A stretch of 64,000 nucleotides of DNA, taken from contig NZ_CP152002.1 in the NCBI RefSeq assembly GCF_038595055.1, forward strand, positions 3,516,501 through 3,580,500. The letters run 5' to 3'. The notes under the pieces were generated by a model, which was given only the letters and a program-made list of their open reading frames with translations, searched no databases and was not told where the DNA came from. This document shows positions 8,717-19,700 of the stretch, piece by piece. A program made the translations under genes and the position numbers. Each line of letters begins with the position of its first letter. Within the stretch, counting starts at the first letter, position 1. The DNA comes from Paenibacillus sp. FSL R7-0345 (GTDB lineage Bacteria; Bacillota; Bacilli; Paenibacillales; Paenibacillaceae).

Positions 8717-9577
8717 ATGATGGAATATGTAACACTTAACAATGGCGTTCAAATGCCGGTACTGGGATATGGGGTATATCAGATTCCCGATCACGAAGAA
8801 TGTGAAAGATGTGTACTCGATGCAATCAACGTGGGTTACCGCTCCATTGATACTGCACAGGCATACCGCAATGAAGAGGCTGTAGGCCGGGCGATCAAGA
8901 AAAGCGGGGTAGCGAGAGAGGAGCTTTTTATCACCACCAAGGTGTGGATCTCCAATGCAGGCTACGAAAGGGCCAAAGCCTCGATTGAGGAATCCATGCG
9001 CAAGCTGCAGCTCGACTATCTGGATCTGGTGCTGATCCACCAGCCGTTTAATGATTATTATGGAACCTACCGGGCGATGGAGGAGCTTTATAAAGCAGGT
9101 AAAATCAGAGCCATCGGCGTAAGCAACTTCTACCCGGACAGATATATTGACCTGGTTAAATTCAGTGAGGTCGTTCCTGCCGTCAACCAGGTGGAGACTC
9201 ATGTTTTCCATCAGCAGACTGCAGCACACGAAATTATGAAAAAGTACAACACACAGATTGAATCCTGGGGCCCGTTTGCGGAAGGAAGAAACAACTTCTT
9301 TACCAATGCTGTCCTGCAGGAGGTCGGTGACCAATATAACAAGTCCACTGCCCAGGTCGCTCTGCGCTATCTGATTCAGCGGGGCATAGTCGTGATTCCC
9401 AAAACCGTGAACAAAGACCGCATGGAGCAGAACCTCAACGTCTTTGATTTTGAACTGACTGCCGATGATATGGACAAAATTGCCGCGCTCGATACCGGCG
9501 AAAGCGCCTTTTTCTCCCACGCAGACCCGCAGACTGTTGAATTTATGACCGACTACGGTAAAAAAGGGCTGGAATAG
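8717..9577 (+). CDS. Aldo/keto reductase, 2,5-diketo-D-gluconate reductase-like
   Basis: This is the second reductase of the operon, 286 residues, of the shorter AKR5-like type (YvgN/YtbE-like in B. subtilis), which reduces small aldehydes such as methylglyoxal. The tetrad is complete: Asp in RSIDTAQAYRNE near residue 46, Tyr in the same motif, Lys in ITTKVW near residue 77 and His in VLIHQPF near residue 110. The C-terminal VVIPKTVNKDRMEQN segment binds the nucleotide phosphate. The ribosome binding site AAGGAGG at 8705-8711 serves ATG 8717; ATG 8720 is also possible. Confidence 0.93.
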   Translation: MMEYVTLNNGVQMPVLGYGVYQIPDHEECERCVLDAINVGYRSIDTAQAYRNEEAVGRAIKKSGVAREELFITTKVWISNAGYERAKASIEESMRKLQLDYLDLVLIHQPFNDYYGTYRAMEELYKAGKIRAIGVSNFYPDRYIDLVKFSEVVPAVNQVETHVFHQQTAAHEIMKKYNTQIESWGPFAEGRNNFFTNAVLQEVGDQYNKSTAQVALRYLIQRGIVVIPKTVNKDRMEQNLNVFDFELTADDMDKIAALDTGESAFFSHADPQTVEFMTDYGKKGLE

Positions 9578-9600
9578 ACGTTATATCCTGTTATCAAGTA

Positions 9601-9636
9601 AAAAGGACTCTCCAAGCGGAGGTCCTTTTATCTTTT
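9601..9636. terminator. Terminator shared by the reductase operon and the GH13 locus
   Basis: AAAAGGAC (9601-9608) pairs with GTCCTTTT (9622-9629); an inner CTCC/GGAG stem with loop AAGC continues it past one bulged T. A residues lie at the left and T residues at the right, so it can end transcription from both sides. Confidence 0.8.
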
Positions 9637-9643
9637 TATAATT

Positions 9644-11036
9644 TCATTCCCGGTTTTGTCCCTGAATGGGCTCTTTACTCCTCCGGTAGACCAGTCCTTC
9701 ATAAGGCTTCAGTGTACCCTTGCGGTGACATTTAGACTCAGCCTCACCAGGATAATTGCCGAAGAGGAAATCTGCGCCTTCAAGCCGCTCAGCCTCCTGA
9801 TCCGGGAGTTCCCAATGCGATTCTTCACCAGAGAAGTTGAGCAGGATCAGCCACTCCTCCTCTTCATTATGCCGGGAGTAGGCGAAGATGTGCTGATGAT
9901 CCTCTAGCAGGAGGTCAAACTCACCGTAAACCATGACCAGATGCTCTTTACGCAGACGGATCAGCTTTTTGTAGAAATGAAACACAGAGTCCGGGTCATC
10001 AAGCTGTGCTTTTAAATTGACCTCTTTGTAATCAGGATGAACCGGCAGCCAGGGCTTGCCGACAGTAAAGCCGGCGTTCGGGCTGTCATCCCACTGCACG
10101 GGAGTGCGGGCATGATCCCGCGATTTCTTTCTGATCCGCTCCATAATGAGCTCTTCCGGCTCACCCCGTTCCTTAACCATTACATCATAGTACGAATGAG
10201 CCTGCTGCTCGTTAAAATCTTCGCTCCGGCTTGGTGTACATGAGCACATCCTCTTCATTGACCTTGGAGGTCTCACCTGCAGTGAAAATCTCATAGCGGG
10301 AGAACACCTTATCGTTCATCTCCCGCAGAAATTCGTGAATCCGCGGACCGTTTTTAGTGTAGGGTTCACCATTCGCCTGTAATTTCGTCTTACCGGTATC
10401 CGGGAAACGCTGATCCTTGGAAATCGAATTAATGGCATCCATCCGGAATCCGTCAATGCCCTTATCAAGCCAGAAGGTCATCATCTTGTGCATCTCCGCC
10501 CGCAGCTCCGGATTATCCCAGTTCAAATCAGGCTGTTTGGCGTTATATAAATGAAGATAGTATTCACCGCTGCCTTCATCATAAGTCCAGGCTGGCTTTC
10601 CCAGATAAGAGGTCCAGTTATTAGGCGGGCCGCCATCTTCCGCAGCTGGCCGCCAAATATAGAAGTCACGGTAACGGCTGTCTCTGCAGGATTTTGCATC
10701 TATGAACCAGGGATGCTCATCCGAGGTATGATTCAGTACCAGATCCATGATCAGCCTGATGCCCCGTTTATGCAGCTCCTCCAGCAGCTGTTCCCATTGT
10801 GCCATCGTTCCGTATTCATGCTGGATTGCCCGGTAATCCTTTATATCATATCCGTTGTCCACATTCGGTGACGCATAGACAGGAGACAGCCAGATGGTAT
10901 CGATTCCAAGCTCGGAAAAGTAGTCTGCTTTGGAGATCAGGCCGTTTAAGTCACCGGTGCCATCCCCGTCGCTGTCTTTAAAACTCCGCAAGTAAACTTC
11001 GTATACTACGCTTTCCTTCCAGTATGTTTTGTACAT
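9644..11036 (-). pseudogene. GH13 alpha-glucosidase (oligo-1,6-glucosidase type), disrupted by an internal deletion
   Basis: Two overlapping frames together encode one glycoside hydrolase family 13 protein. The N-terminal part (11036 down to 10212, 274 aa) has the (beta/alpha)8 barrel with DLVLNHTSDEH, the nucleophile Asp in GFRMDAIN and the acid Glu in FTAGETSK. It then stops after MYTKPER. The C-terminal part resumes in another frame at EDFNEQQAHSYYDVM and carries HARTPVQWD and the beta-sandwich domain. Intact enzymes have roughly 120 residues between these points, including the NHDQPR motif with the third catalytic Asp; here they are missing. The join also shifts the frame. An assembly error is possible but a real deletion fits best. 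Intact, it would have cut alpha-1,6 or alpha-1,4 glucosides in the cytoplasm. Confidence 0.85.
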
Positions 11037-11201
11037 ATGCTGCTCCTTTCACTATCTTTCTTCAAGTTCATTACCCAAAATAAGCGGCAAAAAACGTTCA
11101 GCTATACAGACTCTATCATAAGTAAGCTAAAGGACGTTTAACTCTCTCTCCATACGGGTAAAAAGAGACAAATACACCTGAGGAGAAAGGCGGTAATTCT
11201 T

Positions 11202-11348
11202 ATGCTATGGGGCTTAATCGGACTAGTGGTGCTGTTATGGCTGTTCGGCTTTATTTTTAATGTCGTCGGCAATCTTATTCATCTGCTGCTCATTGTCGCC
11301 GTGGTTCTCTTTCTGGTCAACCTGTTCCGTGGTCGTTCCAGGGGTTAG
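11202..11348 (+). CDS. 48-aa hydrophobic peptide, lmo0937/DUF5670-like
   Basis: ATG 11202 follows AGGAGAAAGGCGG and opens 48 codons ending at TAG 11348. The peptide is almost wholly two membrane segments (MLWGLIGLVVLLWLFGFIF, then LIHLLLIVAVVLFLVNLF) ending in a short basic tail RGRSRG. This is the size and pattern of the lmo0937-family small membrane proteins found widely in Firmicutes and often linked to envelope or general stress. The function is unknown. A strong terminator follows. Confidence 0.85.
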   Translation: MLWGLIGLVVLLWLFGFIFNVVGNLIHLLLIVAVVLFLVNLFRGRSRG

Positions 11349-11370
11349 CTTTTATATAAGCGGCTTTCGT

Positions 11371-11412
11371 AAAAAACCCGCCGTCTCATGATAATGAGGC
11401 TGCGGGTTTTTC
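11371..11412. terminator. Terminator after the small membrane peptide gene
   Basis: AAAAAACCCGC pairs with GCGGGTTTTT across an inner TCTCAT/ATGAG stem; A and T tracts on the two sides make it potentially bidirectional. Confidence 0.85.
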
Positions 11413-11776
11413 GTTGTTCTGGCAAAAGCCCATTCTTTACGGTAGCAGACACTCGCGCTACTACCAGAAATTTATTTAATGTATGTAATGGAGCAGCTAC
11501 TTAGCTAGGATTTTCTGTAGCAGAAAAAGCAGCAATCTTCTGCAAACTTTGCAGGAGCCTTTTTGGCTATGTTAAACTTCGTTATACTAAATATAAAGGA
11601 GCCCATCATACTAAGAAAGCTTTTCGCCAAAACAGGTGACAAGTTTCTTATTGAACAGCCTCTTGAATGATCAGAGAAATAACGGACGAGGATAAGAATA
11701 AATATCCAACACCCTGAGCTTATCAGGACAAAATGAGTTTTTAAATAATAAGTTAAGGGAGGATGGACGGATAGCA
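11413..11776. other. Intergenic region without a recognisable gene
   Basis: I find no ORF with a credible ribosome binding site. The sequence is AT-rich toward the right end and must hold the promoter of the MerR-type gene; I could not assign its hexamers with confidence. Confidence 0.5.
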
Positions 11777-12604
11777 ATGAGCAGCATGTTTTTGATAGGC
11801 GAAATCTCCAGGCTCTTTCAAATCGATATCCGGACACTGCGGTATTACGATGAAATGGGTCTGTTCACACCGGCATCTGTGGATGAACAAACCGGTTACC
11901 GTTACTATTCTATCGAGCAGTTCGAGAGCCTGAATACCATATTGTACCTTAAGGCCCTGAACATTCCGCTAAAAGAAATCAGGCAATTCGTACATAACCG
12001 GAATCTTGATGATATTCTCTCCCTGTTAAAAGAGCAGAGGAGCCGGACGGAGCAGAAAATCAGGGAGTACGAACAGATTCAAAAGAAAATAGTCCAGCGG
12101 ATTCATCAGATTGAAGATGCCGCCAGAACGGAGGAGCTTTTCACCATACGTCTGACAGAGCTTCCTGAGCGGACAATGATCAAGCTGAAGCAGAGTATTC
12201 ACCGCAGCGATAATCTGGAAATGTGGATCAGGCATCTGGAGAACAGCAGTCCATCGAAATCGGGTGTTTTCCTTGGTCAAGTGGGTCTGATTCTTTCGGC
12301 GGCGAGTCTTGCTGAGCACCATTTCGATGAATATGACGCGATTTTTCTGTTTGTAGAGCATGATAAGCATTCCTCATCTAAGCTGGACCTGATAACGCTT
12401 CCCGCACAGACCTGTCTGACGATCCGGTTTGTCGGAACCCATGCAGACGCAGCATTACACTATGAAAAGTTACTAAGACACGCAGAGGAAACAGGTTATG
12501 CCATAAAAGAGGATGCGCTTGAAATCACTTACATCGACTATGGGCTTACACAGGATGCATCCAAATTCGTTACCGAAATTCAATTACCGGTGAAAAAAGA
12601 TTGA
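11777..12604 (+). CDS. MerR-family regulator with GyrI-like effector domain (BmrR-like)
   Basis: The 275-aa protein has the MerR layout. A winged helix-turn-helix at about residues 4-72 contains LFQIDIRTLRYYDEMGLFTP and GYRYYSIEQ, a coiled-coil dimerisation helix runs over about 80-120 (KEQRSRTEQKIREYEQIQKK), and a C-terminal GyrI-like ligand-binding domain covers about 125-270. The layout and length match BmrR, which senses cationic hydrophobic compounds and activates drug efflux by untwisting a promoter with a long spacer. No efflux gene is adjacent; the following gene is a DUF554 membrane protein. AGGGAGG lies upstream of ATG 11777. Confidence 0.9.
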   Translation: MSSMFLIGEISRLFQIDIRTLRYYDEMGLFTPASVDEQTGYRYYSIEQFESLNTILYLKALNIPLKEIRQFVHNRNLDDILSLLKEQRSRTEQKIREYEQIQKKIVQRIHQIEDAARTEELFTIRLTELPERTMIKLKQSIHRSDNLEMWIRHLENSSPSKSGVFLGQVGLILSAASLAEHHFDEYDAIFLFVEHDKHSSSKLDLITLPAQTCLTIRFVGTHADAALHYEKLLRHAEETGYAIKEDALEITYIDYGLTQDASKFVTEIQLPVKKD

Positions 12605-12629
12605 CCCTCCAGTTACTGGAGGGTTTATT
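12605..12629 (+). terminator. Terminator after the BmrR-like gene
   Basis: CCCTCCAG (12605-12612) pairs with CTGGAGGG (12616-12623) over a three-base loop, followed by TTTATT. Confidence 0.8.
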
Positions 12630-12662
12630 CTTGTAGCAAATGATTAACGGGAGAGAGAAAAG

Positions 12663-13346
12663 ATGATAGGAACGATCGTCAATACAGTTGCCATTATTAT
12701 CGGGAGTGTTACCGGAAGCGTGTTAAAGAAGGGATTAAAGGAGACTTACCAAGACATTCTTATGCAGGCAATGGGGCTGGCTGCAACTGCTTTGGGCATT
12801 AATGCCATAGCCAAATATCTGCCTGACAGCGAGTACCCTGTGTTATTTATCGTCAGTCTGGCTCTCGGCGGAGTTATTGGCCAGATGCTGGACCTTGAGC
12901 AGCGGTTTAAAAACGTAGTTGCTACATTTTCAGCGGGAAATCTGGCGGAAGGCTTATCTACAGCCATTCTGCTGTTCTGCGTTGGAACCATGTCTATTAT
13001 AGGACCTATTGAAAGTGCCCTGAACGGCAACAATACTTACCTGTACACAAATGCCATCCTTGACGGGGTAACCTCAGTAGTGCTGGCTTCCACATTTGGG
13101 ATCGGGATTATCTGGGCTGCAGCGGTGCTGTTCTGCTGGCAGGGTTCTCTGTATCTGCTGGCTAACGTGCTATCTGACTTTATTACACCAACCCTGCTGA
13201 CTGAAACCTCGATTGTCGGCGGGGTGCTGATTTTATGTGCCGGTCTGAGCATTCTTGGTGTACGCAGCTTTAAAACCATTAACCTGATTCCCTCCCTTCT
13301 GATTCCTGTAATCTTCATCACTGTTAAAAGCGGGCTGGGGCTGTAG
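12663..13346 (+). CDS. DUF554 integral membrane protein (YdfK-like)
   Basis: This 227-aa protein has about six to seven membrane segments. It starts with GTIVNTVAIIIGSVTGSVLKK and includes the LALGGVIGQMLDLE segment near residue 65, the layout of the DUF554 family (B. subtilis YdfK). The family's function is unknown; a transport role is only a guess. It is preceded by GGGAGAGAAAAG just before the ATG and followed by its own terminator, so it is a single-gene unit. Confidence 0.88.
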   Translation: MIGTIVNTVAIIIGSVTGSVLKKGLKETYQDILMQAMGLAATALGINAIAKYLPDSEYPVLFIVSLALGGVIGQMLDLEQRFKNVVATFSAGNLAEGLSTAILLFCVGTMSIIGPIESALNGNNTYLYTNAILDGVTSVVLASTFGIGIIWAAAVLFCWQGSLYLLANVLSDFITPTLLTETSIVGGVLILCAGLSILGVRSFKTINLIPSLLIPVIFITVKSGLGL

Positions 13347-13357
13347 AGAATACTTGG

Positions 13358-13391
13358 AAAAGCTCTGTAATTTGATGCAGAGCTTTTTTAT
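13358..13391 (+). terminator. Terminator after the DUF554 gene
   Basis: AAAAGCTCTG pairs with CAGAGCTTTT around a ten-base loop, with a T run to 13391. Confidence 0.85.
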
Positions 13392-13567
13392 ATGCACACG
13401 ATAATAACAAAAATAAAAATATCAAAAAAGTATAATAGTCGATTTTAAGCTTAATCTGCATTTTTTTGCTAAGAATGCGCTCTCATAATTTGATACACTT
13501 GTGCATATTTAGTGGCGGGCTCAAGTATTGCAGCAGTTTGTGGGGATTTCAATAGGAGAACCCGCTT

Positions 13568-13612
13568 ATGAAGGGCCGCATGGGAAGGAGTGATGATCCT
13601 GATTTAGTTTAA
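13568..13612 (+). CDS. Possible 14-codon leader peptide upstream of the rhamnogalacturonan lyase
   Basis: ATG 13568 has AGGAG at 13554-13558 and opens the short frame MKGRMGRSDDPDLV ending in TAA at 13610-13612. It lies inside a leader of more than 300 bases with no other gene. The good spacing makes translation possible, but a frame this short can occur by chance and the peptide shows no attenuator-like codon run. Confidence 0.25.
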   Translation: MKGRMGRSDDPDLV

Positions 13613-13716
13613 GGCTTATGATTTGAGGATTGAAGCAGTACAGGTTTACCGGGTTCATGTTTAGATTTCCCCTGGTTTCTAAAATTGATTTTAGACAAAT
13701 AGGAGGAGTTAAGTAC

Positions 13717-16700
13717 ATGGGTAAAAGAGTTTCCGTCAGGAAATCGGCGCTTGCATTCGTTATGTCCTTTCTCATGATCATTTCGTTAGTTGTTCCTCCA
13801 TCTCCGGGATCTGCTGCAACAGCAGCGGCAGATAGTCCGCTTGCCCGGCAGGCAGAGTATCTCGACCGGGGTCTGGTAGCAGTTCTGACCAGCAGCGGTG
13901 TGTACTTGAGCTGGAGATACTTAAATACGGATTCAGATGAAATCGCTTTCAACATATATAAAAACGGATATAAAGTAAACAGCGCTCCTATCAGTGATTC
14001 GACAAACTATGTCGATACTACAGGAGCGGACAGCTCTCAATATCAGATTTCTACTGTTATTGCCGGCAAGGAAGTGATCCAGCCGGAGACGGTATCGGTA
14101 TGGCATAACAATTATTTACCGATCCCGCTGGATAAACCGGCTGACGGCCGGACAAAGGACGGCGGCACCTACTCCTATTATGCCGGAGATGCATCAGTAG
14201 GGGACCTTGATGGCGACGGAGAATATGAAATCGTTTTCTTGTGGAGCCCGAGCAACTCTAAGGATAACTCTCAGGCCGGTTATACCGGCAATGTCTATAT
14301 TGATGCCGTTAAGCTTGACGGCACGAAGCTGTGGCGGATTGACCTTGGGGTGAATATCCGGGCCGGGGCCCACTATACCCAGCTGATGGTCTACGACCTG
14401 GACGGCAACGGAAAAGCCGAGGTTGTAGTCAAAACCGCAGACGGCACAAAGGACGGCCAAGGCACCGTAATCGGTGACGGCACGAAGGATTACCGCAATG
14501 ACGGCGGATATATCCTGACAGGTCCGGAATATCTCACGTTGTTCAACGGTGAGACCGGAGCAGCTGTATCTACCGTGGATTACATCCCGCCAAGAGGCGA
14601 TGTTGCCGCATGGGGTGACGGATACGGCAACCGCGTGGACCGGTTCCTCGGAGGGATTGCCTATCTTGACGGTGTGAAGCCAAGCGTGGTGATGGCCCGC
14701 GGCTACTATACACGTACTGTGCTGACAGCTTACGATTACACCGGCGGCCAGCTGGTACAGCGCTGGACCTTTGATACCAACGAAGCCGGCAAAGAGTACG
14801 AAGGACAGGGCAACCATAATCTCAGCGTGCTTGATGCTGATGGTGACGGTAAAGATGAAATCATGTATGGTTCACTGGCAATTGATGATAACGGGACCTT
14901 GATGTACAGCACCGGCCTCGGACATGGCGATGCGATTCACGCCGGCAAGCTTGATCCGAACCGGGACGGTTACCAGGTTGTAAGCGTACATGAGCATACA
15001 AATGCCGAGTATGGACTGGAGATGCGCGACGCCGCTACAGGCGAAATTCTCTGGGGCCAATATACAGGTAAAGATACCGGACGCGGAATGTCTGCAGATA
15101 TTGATCCAAACTATCCCGGATATGAATCCTGGGCCTCCACCATTGTGGACGGACAGATGGACCCTCTTTCCAAGGGTTTTGCGGCAAACGGCGATGTCAT
15201 TTATGAACAGAACGAAGTGCCTAAGAGTACAAACTTTGCAATCTGGTGGGACGGGGATCTTCAGCGCGAGCTGTTCGACCATGAATGGAATAACACAACA
15301 GCAAAAGGCATTCCGCTTGTTTACAAATGGGATTATGAAAACAAGCAGCTGAAGGAAATCTTCCGGGCAACCGGTTCCTTAACCAATAACCACACCAAGG
15401 GAACTCCTGCCCTTCAGGCGGATATTCTGGGTGACTGGCGTGAAGAGCTGCTGCTGCGCAGTGAGGATAGCAGTGAGTACAGACTCTACACGACAACTAT
15501 TCCTACAGCTTACAAAATCCCAACGCTGATGCAGGACCCTGTATACCGCTTGGGTATTGCCTGGCAGAATGTAAGCTACAATCAGCCTCCTCACACAGGC
15601 TTCTATCTTGGTACTGAAGCTACCTCATTCCCGAAAGCCAACCTGGCGCTGACCGGCTCACAGCAGCTGCCGGAGCAGGTGTACCATTTTGCTTTCGGTA
15701 CGGAGCCTGCTGCGGGAGCAACCGCTGTTCAGGACACTCTGTATTCGCAGGAGTCAGGCTACGGCTTTGAAAATGCCAGTGGGATCACGGTAGGCACAAA
15801 CCATGTGGCCCTGCCGGAAAATACCAAGTTCGCAGTCGATCTGCCTGATGCCAACTATCAGGTTACGATTAAGGTCGGGGATGATGCCCGCAGCTCCAAT
15901 GTGGGTGTTAAATCCGAATTTGTGCAAAAGCTGGCTGTAACCAGCGTTAACGCTGGAGAAGCACGCGAATATTCCTATGACGTTGCACTGGTTGACGGTC
16001 AACTGGAGTTCATTTTTACCGGAACAGCCATTGACGTTCAGGAAATCACCATTTCGAAATATCCGCAGAAGACAGCGGGAGACCACACTACAATCTACAT
16101 GGCCGGCGATTCGACCATGCAGTCCTACAGTGAGCAGCAGGCACCTCAGGAAGGCTGGGGCCAGCAGTTCGGCCGTTACTTCGCTAATGGCGTTGTAGTC
16201 CAGAATGATTCGATCGGCGGCAGAAGCAGCAAATCGTTCATGGTGGACGGCCGTCTGGATTCCATCCTTCAGCGGATTAAACCGGGCGACTATTTCTTTA
16301 TTTCCTTCGGCCATAACGATGCCAGCGCCGGTATTCCGGACCGGTATGCTTCGCCGGCGGATTACAAGACCTATCTGGCCCGTTATATCAACGGTGCTAG
16401 ACAGCGGGGCGCTGAGCCAGTCCTGCTTACACCGGTAGGACGCAGGGATTTTAACACTATTACTCAAGAATTTAATGTAAGCTTCCCGGAATATGTGCAG
16501 GCTGCCAAAGAGGTAGCAGAAGAACTGAATGTAAAGCTGATTGACCTCAGCCAGTTGAGTATTGCCTATTACGATAAAATTGGCCTCAGTGCTTCGGAAA
16601 AGGTCTTCCTGTATGCCAACCCGGGCGAATATCCGAAGTATCCGAACGGGGTAAATGATAACACCCATTTCAGCAGCTACGGCGCACAGGTGATCGCGGC

Positions 16701-19700
16701 ATTGGTTGCCGGAGCAGTTAAAGAAATGGAACTGGGCATTTCACCTTATGTTATCGACCCGGATATTACCGAGCCAGAACCGGAACCGGAAATCCAGGTC
16801 TATGAAGAAAACTTTGATGGTGATCCTGCGGCTGTCCAGTACGCGATGGTCAATTCTACAGGGATTGCCGGTACGATGGCAGGAACCATTGTCGACCAGA
16901 ACGGAAACAAAGTACTGTCCGTTAACGGGTCAGGTTCGGGTAACCGTGCCAAGACATTCCGGTTGTTCGATGCCGTGAACGGGGACATTGTAAATATGAA
17001 CTTTGACTGGCATTCCGGCAATGTCAGCGCTTCTCCGTCGGAAGGACATCTGTCCATCCAGGATGCGAACGAGAATATTATTCTCACACTGCTGACCAAG
17101 ACCGGCACTACAAGTCCGGGCAACAAAATCCATTACTTCGTTGGGCCGTATACACCGGATTATGGAACAGGTACTACAGCAGTACCGGATGGCGGCATTG
17201 CCACCAACCTGCTGAAGAACCAGTGGGTCAATGTGAACGTTAACATTAATTTTGCCGAAAAAACAATGGATCTGACGTTGACGAGTAAGACGGACCCGAG
17301 CCTTACGCAGACTATTGAGGATATTCCGATGAATCCGGGCGCCTATACCAATAATGTAAGGGCACTGCGTTTCCTTGGAACAAGAAAAGGCGGAGGCGGA
17401 ACACTCAGCTGGACCACCCAGATTGACAATGTGAAGATTGAAGGCAAGCAGCTGCCGCCGGTGGCCGGTGATCAGAAGGCGCTTGTTGCCCTGCACAAGG
17501 AAGTAAAAGCACTGGATCTGTCAGCTTACACTGATGCATCCAAAGCGGTATTAAACAAAGCGTTAGCGGCTGTTGAAGCAATCCTCGGTACGGAAGCGAC
17601 ACAGGAGCAGGTTGATCATGTGTTTAACATGCTGACAGTGGCCAAGGATTCTTTATCCGCTGAACCTGCGGGTGTGATCAGCAGCTACTCCTTTGATTTC
17701 GGCTCCGGTGCTGCCGCAGAAGGCTTCACCGGTGTAAATGCAAAGAGAGCTTATATTGAAGGCAACGGATACGGCTTTGCCGATACCGCGCTGGTTCAGG
17801 ACGAGAACCGGCAGACCGGGGATCTCCTGAAGGAAGACTTTACCCGCGTAAACGGCACCTCCTTCCTGGTGGAAACGGAGCCTGCCAATTATAAGGTAAC
17901 CATGACTATCGGTGATTTACAGGAATCAACGAACACCGGCGTAATTGTAGAGCAAATGCCAAAGCTTCCGGTTACGGCCATAGCCAAAGGCGAATTCAAA
18001 GAGGTTTCTTATGACATTGCATTAATTGACGGCGTCTTTAACTTTGAGTTCTCTGGCAGCACTCCAAAGATTAACGCGCTGACCATCGAACGCCTGCCTG
18101 ACAACGGTGCTGGCACACAGCCGGTCATTTATCTGGCGAGCGATTCCACGGTAGCCAATTATGCCGAAAGCTACCGTCCGCAGGCCGGATGGGGCGAACA
18201 GCTGGGCAGCTACTTCGATCTGGATCAGATCAGTATCGACAACCGTGCGGTCAGCGGGCTCAGCAGCAAAACCTTCCTGGTAGGCGGATATCTGAATAAC
18301 ATCCTGCTGAACATTCACGAAGGCGATTACCTGTTCATGCAGTGGTCTCACAATGATTCCACACCATCGCGTCCGGAACGTTATCTGACACCGGAGCAAT
18401 TCAAGGTGTACCTGAAGGATTACATTAACGGCACAGTACAAAGAGGGGCAACTCCGGTGCTGGTTACACCGGTCAACCGCCGTGACTTTAGCGGTGAAGT
18501 ACTCAATAAGAGCTTCCCTGAGTATGTGCAGGCGATGAAAGAAACAGCACAGGAAACAGGAACGCTGCTGATTGATCTGAACCAGGCAAGCTGGGAATAT
18601 TTCCAGGAGCTTGGTCCGGAAGGAACCAAATCGATCTTTATGTGGGTGGGTACAACTGAAGACAACACCCATCTGCAGATGAACGGTGCAATCAAGGTAT
18701 CCGGCATGGTGGCTAAGCTGGTACAGGAGCTGAATATTCCACTGTCTAAGCTCGTCACACTGGAAGAGGAGCCGTCAGACCAGAAAGCGCCGCACACAAC
18801 AGCATCAGTGGAAGGTGATCTGTTTAACGGCTGGTATACTTCTGCTGTAAAAGTTAGCTTTAGCGCAACAGATGAGGATTCAGAAGTGGAAGCAACCTAC
18901 TTCAAGGTTGATGGCGGTGAGGCGGTAAGCGGAACGCAGCTGACCCTTAGTGAAGAGGGCAATCATACCGTAACCTTCTGGAGTGTTGACGTTGACGGCA
19001 ACAAAGAGACGGAACAAACCCTTTCCCTGCCAATTGATCTGACGCCTCCAGTCATTGAAATTCAGGGACAGACTGAATACACCATTGACCAGCAGGTTGT
19101 CATTGGCTATTCCGCTGCCGATACCGTCTCAGGCATCGAACAGCCGGCCGGAGAGGTATTGAACACCCCGGCCTATACACTGGACCCAGGCTTAAATACA
19201 GTAACTGCACTGGTCTATGACCGCGCAGGCCAAACGACCACTTTGGACTACAGCTTTGGTGTTACAGCTACCTTTGCAAGTCTGACGACACTGACCAATA
19301 TGTTTGCAGCAGGATCGGAAGACCCTGGTGCAGCAGCTGTTGCCGGACAACTGGCAGGTAAGCTGCAGCAGGCTGAGCAAGCAGCTGTTACGCACAACGG
19401 GGCAAAAGCGCGTCAGCTTCTTACGGCTTTCAGCAATGATGTCAATGCAGCCCGAAACACAGTGTTCACAGCTGAACAGGCTGATGCGCTGGTGAAGTGG
19501 TCTGCATGGCTGAGCCAGGCGACTCCGCTGGCGAGCAGTGCTCCAGGCACGCCGGTGCTGTCCGATAATAACGGTCACGACACCGGCCTCAGAGACGGGG
19601 ACTACACAATCACCATGAATCTCTGGTGGGGTAATAACGGTAGCAAGTTCAAACTGTACGAGGACGGCAAGCTGGTCAAAGAGGTATCCCTGTCCGACCA

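Noticed and set aside
11413..11776. T-box or other riboswitch before the BmrR-like gene
   Set aside because: No specifier-loop, T-box or aptamer consensus was found in the gap.
18022..18672. Long minus-strand frames inside the lyase gene (also at 15754-16668 and 19192-19968)
   Set aside because: They lie opposite a clear coding region, lack ribosome binding sites and read as low-complexity shadow protein.
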